Below, piece by piece: positions 5,595 through 6,102 of a DNA stretch of 6,102 bases. Position 1 is the first letter of the stretch; every line of letters starts with the position of its first letter. The DNA is from a bacterium (GTDB lineage: Bacteria > Gemmatimonadota > Gemmatimonadetes > Gemmatimonadales > Gemmatimonadaceae): assembly GCA_021802745.1 (NCBI GenBank), contig JAJZRK010000194.1, positions 1-6,102 on the forward strand, given 5' to 3'. The translations under genes were made by a program, and so were the position numbers. Below the pieces are notes generated by a model. That model was not told the DNA's origin. It ran no database searches and saw only the letters and a list, made by a program, of their open reading frames with translations.

Positions 5595-6102
5595 GTGCAT
5601 ATCAATCGCACCCCGCTAGTTCTCGCGCTCATCGCGCTTCCCGCGCTCGCCGGCGCCCAACGCGGCGTCAACATCAAGGGCGAGCGTGCCGGCGACATCG
5701 GCGGCCGCGGCTTCCAGATGCCCCGATCCTCCGACCTTGCCGACCACAGTCCGGTCGGCGTCGTGCTCGAAAAGAAGAAGAAGCTCGCGCTCACCGATAG
5801 CCAGGTGACGGCCCTGAAGGCCGTCGCGAAGGGGCTGCAGGAGAAGAACGCGGCGTCCTATCGCGGCTGGGATTCAGGGCGCGTCACGATGCGCGCCGCG
5901 CGCGCCCACATGATGAGCCTGCTGCGCGTCATTCGCGAGCATGACGAGTGGTCGCGGCAGGCTGCGCTCAAGCTCCTGACCGTGGAACAGCAGCCGAAGG
6001 CTGAGTCGTACTGGAAGGACGACGCCGATGGCTTTGGCCGATCGCTGCCCGCCGCCGGCACTCCGGGGGGCGGTCGGCCTGACGGGTGGCGGCCGCCGGC
6101 CC
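5595..6102 (+). CDS. Secreted Spy/CpxP-like LTxxQ-motif protein (3' end outside window)
   Basis: The frame is open from GTG 5595 to the edge, with 169 codons visible. The signal peptide is residues 1-21 (MHINRTPLVLALIALPALAGA, cleavage probably before Q22). The mature part is a charged helical region with two LTxxQ motifs, LTDSQ (66-70) and LTVEQ (128-132), spaced about as in Spy/CpxP-type periplasmic proteins. These bind unfolded proteins or sense envelope stress or metals; the exact role here is not determined. After residue 150 the sequence turns Gly/Pro-rich (AGTPGGGRPDGWRPPA), a low-complexity tail. It has its own strong ribosome binding site and an 85-bp gap after emrB, so it may be a separate transcription unit. 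No convincing promoter is seen. A plain hypothetical secreted protein remains possible because LTxxQ is a short motif. Confidence 0.72.
   Translation, partial: MHINRTPLVLALIALPALAGAQRGVNIKGERAGDIGGRGFQMPRSSDLADHSPVGVVLEKKKKLALTDSQVTALKAVAKGLQEKNAASYRGWDSGRVTMRAARAHMMSLLRVIREHDEWSRQAALKLLTVEQQPKAESYWKDDADGFGRSLPAAGTPGGGRPDGWRPPA

Overview
The window is GC-rich chromosomal DNA from a Gram-negative (diderm) bacterium. It encodes an outer-membrane TolC-type channel, and three proteins carry Sec-type signal peptides ending in Ala-x-Ala-like sites. The overall style (very high GC, Ala/Arg/Asp-rich proteins, short-repeat spacers, a secreted CocE/NonD hydrolase next door) fits Gemmatimonadota or a similar soil phylum. 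That placement is an impression, not something the sequence proves.

Layout. Positions 1-425 (minus strand) hold the N-terminal part of a secreted CocE/NonD (peptidase S15-like) hydrolase that runs off the left edge. It is interrupted by an apparent one-base deletion near 271-276. Positions 426-690 are a divergent intergenic region with a TTGACG -35-like element, an 18-bp dyad that looks like a TetR operator (604-621), and a perfect 10-bp stem-loop (620-644) in the leader. From 691 to 5509 a four-gene plus-strand operon follows: a TetR/AcrR repressor, a TolC-type outer-membrane factor joined to it by an ATGA overlap, an EmrA/HlyD periplasmic adaptor and an EmrB/QacA-type 14-helix MFS transporter. 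Positions 5595-6102 begin a separate secreted small protein of the Spy/CpxP LTxxQ type, cut by the right edge.

How it works together. Inner-membrane antiporter, periplasmic adaptor and outer-membrane channel make a complete tripartite drug or toxic-compound efflux pump (EmrAB-TolC / VceCAB architecture). The repressor is the first gene of the same transcription unit and its probable operator overlaps the probable promoter, so the simplest reading is an autoregulated pump induced by its own substrate.

The genes are ordinary; the unusual part lies between them. The tolC-emrA spacer (2680-2745) is a degenerate AATC-based array with a period of about 6-8 bp. The emrA-emrB junction (3771-3939) is a heptanucleotide array, GGTNGAC units on the left and the complementary GTCYACC units on the right. 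The arms can pair, including a 21-bp perfect inverted repeat. The emrA stop codon lies inside the array. Neither emrA nor emrB has a visible Shine-Dalgarno sequence at its expected ATG. I found no CRISPR array, RNA gene, transposase or clearly new protein system.
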